Both the position numbers and the translations under genes were made by a program. This document shows, piece after piece, positions 61,962 through 64,000 of a DNA stretch of 64,000 nucleotides; the stretch's first letter is position 1, and each line of letters begins with the position of its first letter. Below the pieces are notes generated by a model. That model saw only the letters and a program-made list of their open reading frames with translations, was not told where the DNA came from and did no database searches. The stretch spans positions 310,001 through 374,000 of the forward strand of contig NZ_CP010827.1 in NCBI RefSeq assembly GCF_000833575.1. The letters run 5' to 3'. The DNA is from Corynebacterium singulare. GTDB lineage: Bacteria > Actinomycetota > Actinomycetes > Mycobacteriales > Mycobacteriaceae.

Positions 61962-62224
61962 TGGCGTTTAGTTTCCTCGATGAGTTCGTGTTGCGCTGCT
62001 TCTCCAGCGTCAAGTTTCTCAATGGAATCGAGCAAGCGCTGCGCATTGCGAGGGGAGCGCAAAAGGTAAGCAGTTTCGCGAAGAGAGTTGTAGTCATCTA
62101 AGGAAACGATGACTGCAGACTCATGGCCATTGCGAGTGATGATGACTTCCTCGCGGTCATCAACAACCGACTGCAATACTTCGGCGTACCGTGCTCTTGA
62201 TTCCGAGTAAGACATGGTCTTCAT
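61958..62224 (-). CDS. yefM: YefM-type antitoxin (Phd/YefM family)
   Basis: 88 residues. MKTMSYSESRARYAEVLQSV, EEVIITRNGHESAVIVSLDD, YNSLRETAYLLRSPRNAQRL: the Phd/YefM DNA-binding N-domain and the toxin-covering C-terminal tail. GGGAG lies seven bases before the ATG. Binds YoeB and represses the pair's own promoter. A TTGTACA/TGTACAA operator lies just upstream. Confidence 0.95.
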   Translation of the reverse strand: MKTMSYSESRARYAEVLQSVVDDREEVIITRNGHESAVIVSLDDYNSLRETAYLLRSPRNAQRLLDSIEKLDAGEAAQHELIEETKRQ

Positions 62225-62238
62225 AAGCGAGCTCCCTT

Positions 62239-62258
62239 CTTGTACAAGAAACTGTACA
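62239..62258. promoter_or_regulatory. YefM operator candidate
   Basis: TTGTACA (62239-62245), AGAAAC, TGTACAA (62252-62258). The hexamer TGTACA is the known core bound by YefM in E. coli; here two copies form an inverted repeat 15 bases before the yefM start. Confidence 0.65.
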
Positions 62259-62287
62259 ACGAAATGAGGCTGAGTGCTAGAGAGGTT

Positions 62288-63805
62288 TCAGTTCAGGAGG
62301 TCCAGATGAACGGTGCGCGTCAGATTGAGCCGCCCGCACACGTGCTCGTCGTGACTGACCAAGATGAATGCCCCGCGGTAGCTCGTGAGCACCTCGACTA
62401 GCCAGTCGGTGGTGGGGATGTCGAGGTTGTTCGTCGGTTCGTCGAGAAGCAGGAAACGCGGCGTTGGATCGCTGAGCAGGACGCGGGCGATCTCGACGCG
62501 GAAGCGCTCGCCACCAGAAAGCTGGCCTACGGGCTGGTGGATCTTGTCATTGCGGAAGAGCATCTGGGCAAGTTGGTCGCGTAAGAACTGCGGATCGGCG
62601 GTGGGGTTTGCTTCCCGCACTATGTCGAACACCGATTTCTTCGAGGGCAAGACGATGCGTTGGCGTATGTATCCGCAGGGCAGCGCGTACTCGACATTGC
62701 CGTGAGCGATGCGGTTGAAAAAAGTGGTCTTACCGCTACCGTTGGGCCCGGCGAGCCGCACCCGTTCGGGACCGGTGATACTGAGCAGATCGCTGACGAG
62801 GACGCGAGTCCCCGCGGGCAGCTCAGTGCCGGGGAGATCGATATGGACTTCGGTGTCGTCGCGAAGCGCACGCTGCGCTTGGTCATGGGCCGACTGGGCG
62901 GAAGCGACTGCGTCGTTAGCCTGTTGAGAGCGCCCAGCGGAAGAGCGTTCAGAACGGTTCTTATCGTTGCCCATGGCCATGCCGGGCTTGCGCTTTGAGG
63001 CGGCGAAGTTCTTGCCACGACGGGCATCGCGGGCGATGCGGGTCTGCATGGCGGCGCGCTCGCGAAGCTGCTTGCGGTGCTCAGCCTTGGTTTCCCGAAC
63101 TTTAGCCTGTGCGGAATCCTGCTCGGCATCAATCGCTGCGCGGTAGGCGGAGTAGTTTCCCTCGAACTCACGGAGTGACCCGTGGTAGAGCTCAGCGATG
63201 CAATCTGCGTGCTCGAGGAGCTCACGGTCGTGTGAGACGACGAGAACCGGCACGGGTGAGGACTGAATGAGATTGAGTAGGCGCTTCCGCGACTCAGAAT
63301 CCAGATTGTTAGTGGGCTCGTCGAGGATGAGGAAGTCGGGCTTGCGGAAGAAGGCGGCGGTTAGCGCCACGGTGACGGCCTCACCGCCGGATAGGGTGCC
63401 GATGGTGCGCTCCAGGGAGAAGGGGATGCCTGCCGCGTCGAGGGCTGCTGCGATGCGCTCTGCTAGGTCCCACTGCTCACCAACGGTGGCGGCGAGGTGG
63501 TCGGAGTAGTCGCCAGCCTCAATGCGGGCAATAGCGTTGAGGGCGTCGGTCGCGCCAAAGACATCGGCGATCGTGTCAGACGTATGCAGACCTAAATCTT
63601 GGTCGACATAGAGGACTGAGTCCGCGGATACAGTGCCCGACGTCGGTTCAATGAGGCCGGCAAGAACTTTGGCCAGCGTTGATTTTCCGGAGCCGTTTCC
63701 TCCGACCAGACCGGTGAATGGTGCTGAAAACGTGCCGGTGAGCTCCGTGAAACAAGGGGAGCCGTCCGGCCACGTGACGCAGAGATGAGAAAAAGAAATA
63801 GGCAT
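62288..63805 (-). CDS. ABC-F family ATPase (ribosome-protection type candidate)
   Basis: 505 residues from the ATG at 63805 (MPISFSHLCVTWPDGSPCFT), preceded by AAGGTGGA. Two ABC domains in one chain without membrane segments: Walker A GGNGSGKST near 34 and GPNGSGKTT near 355, signature LSGGEAVTVAL and LSGGERFRVEIA, Walker B FLILDEPTNNLDS and FLLLDEPTNNLDI, with a charged inter-domain linker near 205-305 (KVRETKAEHRKQLRERAAMQ). ABC-F proteins bind the ribosomal E site; some displace antibiotics. The leader with a tiny ORF (63851-63868) resembles the control of inducible resistance genes. Substrate class cannot be told. Confidence 0.9.
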   Translation of the reverse strand: MPISFSHLCVTWPDGSPCFTELTGTFSAPFTGLVGGNGSGKSTLAKVLAGLIEPTSGTVSADSVLYVDQDLGLHTSDTIADVFGATDALNAIARIEAGDYSDHLAATVGEQWDLAERIAAALDAAGIPFSLERTIGTLSGGEAVTVALTAAFFRKPDFLILDEPTNNLDSESRKRLLNLIQSSPVPVLVVSHDRELLEHADCIAELYHGSLREFEGNYSAYRAAIDAEQDSAQAKVRETKAEHRKQLRERAAMQTRIARDARRGKNFAASKRKPGMAMGNDKNRSERSSAGRSQQANDAVASAQSAHDQAQRALRDDTEVHIDLPGTELPAGTRVLVSDLLSITGPERVRLAGPNGSGKTTFFNRIAHGNVEYALPCGYIRQRIVLPSKKSVFDIVREANPTADPQFLRDQLAQMLFRNDKIHQPVGQLSGGERFRVEIARVLLSDPTPRFLLLDEPTNNLDIPTTDWLVEVLTSYRGAFILVSHDEHVCGRLNLTRTVHLDLLN

Positions 63806-63872
63806 GAAGAATTCCACCTTCGAGAAAGTCGTGCAAACAGAGACATCGAATTAGGAAAAAATCTTCATGCCT
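63800..63872 (-). promoter_or_regulatory. Attenuator-like leader of the ABC-F gene
   Basis: On the transcript AGGCATGAAGA (63872-63862) is perfectly complementary to TCTTCATGCCT (63810-63800), which contains the ABC-F start codon (63805-63803). The first arm contains the start of a 5-codon ORF. Translation of the leader ORF would melt the stem and expose the start. Read by eye; folding energy not computed. Confidence 0.5.
63851..63868 (-). CDS. 5-codon leader ORF (MKIFS) of the ABC-F gene
   Basis: ATG at 63868, TAA at 63851-63853, encoding MKIFS. It has no separate ribosome site; the predicted transcription start lies only a few bases upstream, so it may be read as a leaderless ORF. Length and position fit a regulatory leader peptide, as in erm or inducible ABC-F genes. 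Confidence 0.4.
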   Translation of the reverse strand: MKIFS

Positions 63873-63876
63873 GAAA

Positions 63877-63905
63877 GATTAACGCTGGCTAACGTCCCAG
63901 CGCAA
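63877..63905 (-). promoter_or_regulatory. Promoter of the ABC-F gene
   Basis: Minus strand TTGCGC (63905-63900), 17-base spacer, TTAATC (63882-63877). Transcription would begin at about 63870, just before or at the leader ORF. The promoter overlaps the 3' end of the upstream gene. Confidence 0.45.
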
Positions 63906-64000
63906 GGGCCGCCACGCCGAGGCCGAGGGCGCCGCGGGCAATGTAGTGCAGCACCTCGGGGGAGAAGGAAACGCCGAAGCCTCCGCTATCCAGCATGGAC
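63889..64000 (-). CDS. C-terminal end of an unidentified protein
   Basis: Minus-strand frame entering from the right edge and stopping at 63889 (TAG). The visible end reads MLDSGGFGVSFSPEVLHYIA then RGALGLGVAALALGR, a hydrophobic C-terminal helix. Too little to identify. It runs in the same direction as the ABC-F gene. Confidence 0.55.
   Translation of the reverse strand, partial: SMLDSGGFGVSFSPEVLHYIARGALGLGVAALALGR

Noticed and set aside
63592..63846. 84-codon ORF starting MSLFARLSRRWNSS before the ABC-F gene
   Set aside because: Out-of-frame overlap with the start of the ABC-F gene and no ribosome site; only the shorter MKIFS leader fits the inverted repeat.
1..64000. tRNA, rRNA, riboswitch and CRISPR signals
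   Set aside because: Intergenic regions were read on both strands; no cloverleaf with a T-loop motif, no array of spaced repeats and no known riboswitch core was recognised.

Overview
This window is a chromosomal segment of a Corynebacterium. Evidence: a mycolyltransferase of the antigen-85 type, bacterial multi-domain type I fatty acid synthase, mycothiol synthesis (mshA), RamB, a SenX3-RegX3 pair, and a gene order that largely follows Mycobacterium tuberculosis from lpd to hemB and C. glutamicum from lpd to hemY. An intact fas gene argues for a species that does not need added lipid. The species cannot be fixed from the sequence alone.

Layout. 1-5.4 kb: a truncated secreted mycolyltransferase, lpd flanked by two tiny hydrophobic peptide genes, and ramB. 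5.4-9.5 kb: the sdhCAB operon with a small membrane protein, downstream of a DtxR-like box. 9.6-20.4 kb: membrane and cell-envelope genes (DUF445, DUF2516, LmeA-like, murB, YihY), luxS, and three adjacent paralogous membrane proteins. 20.4-26.7 kb is the accessory region: a decayed second fas C-terminus, rtcB with an elaborate leader, a Fic protein with a palindromic operator, a frameshifted IS3-family element, an IS21-like remnant and an AT-rich gene fragment. 26.7-40.7 kb: the 3000-residue FAS-I, a hypothetical protein and two acyl-CoA ligases, forming a fatty-acid block. 40.8-52.8 kb: mshA, gpmA, senX3-regX3, ppx, proC, a small HTH protein, ribosomal protein bS22, an HNH endonuclease, a LURP-one protein, a SerB-like phosphatase and a glutaredoxin. 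52.8-61.7 kb: the haem pathway hemA-hemC-hemD-hemB-(two membrane proteins)-hemE-hemY. 61.7-64 kb: a YefM-YoeB toxin-antitoxin pair, an ABC-F protein with a short leader ORF, and the end of one more gene.

The most striking signals are regulatory. (1) The rtcB leader holds a 17-codon ORF followed by mutually exclusive RNA pairings, one of which hides the rtcB Shine-Dalgarno sequence. (2) The ABC-F leader has a 5-codon ORF whose start region is perfectly complementary to the ABC-F start region. Both look like translational attenuators. (3) DtxR-like and RamB-like boxes lie in front of sdhC, ramB and fadD, linking iron and carbon control to the TCA cycle and fatty-acid activation. No tRNA, rRNA or CRISPR array was found.
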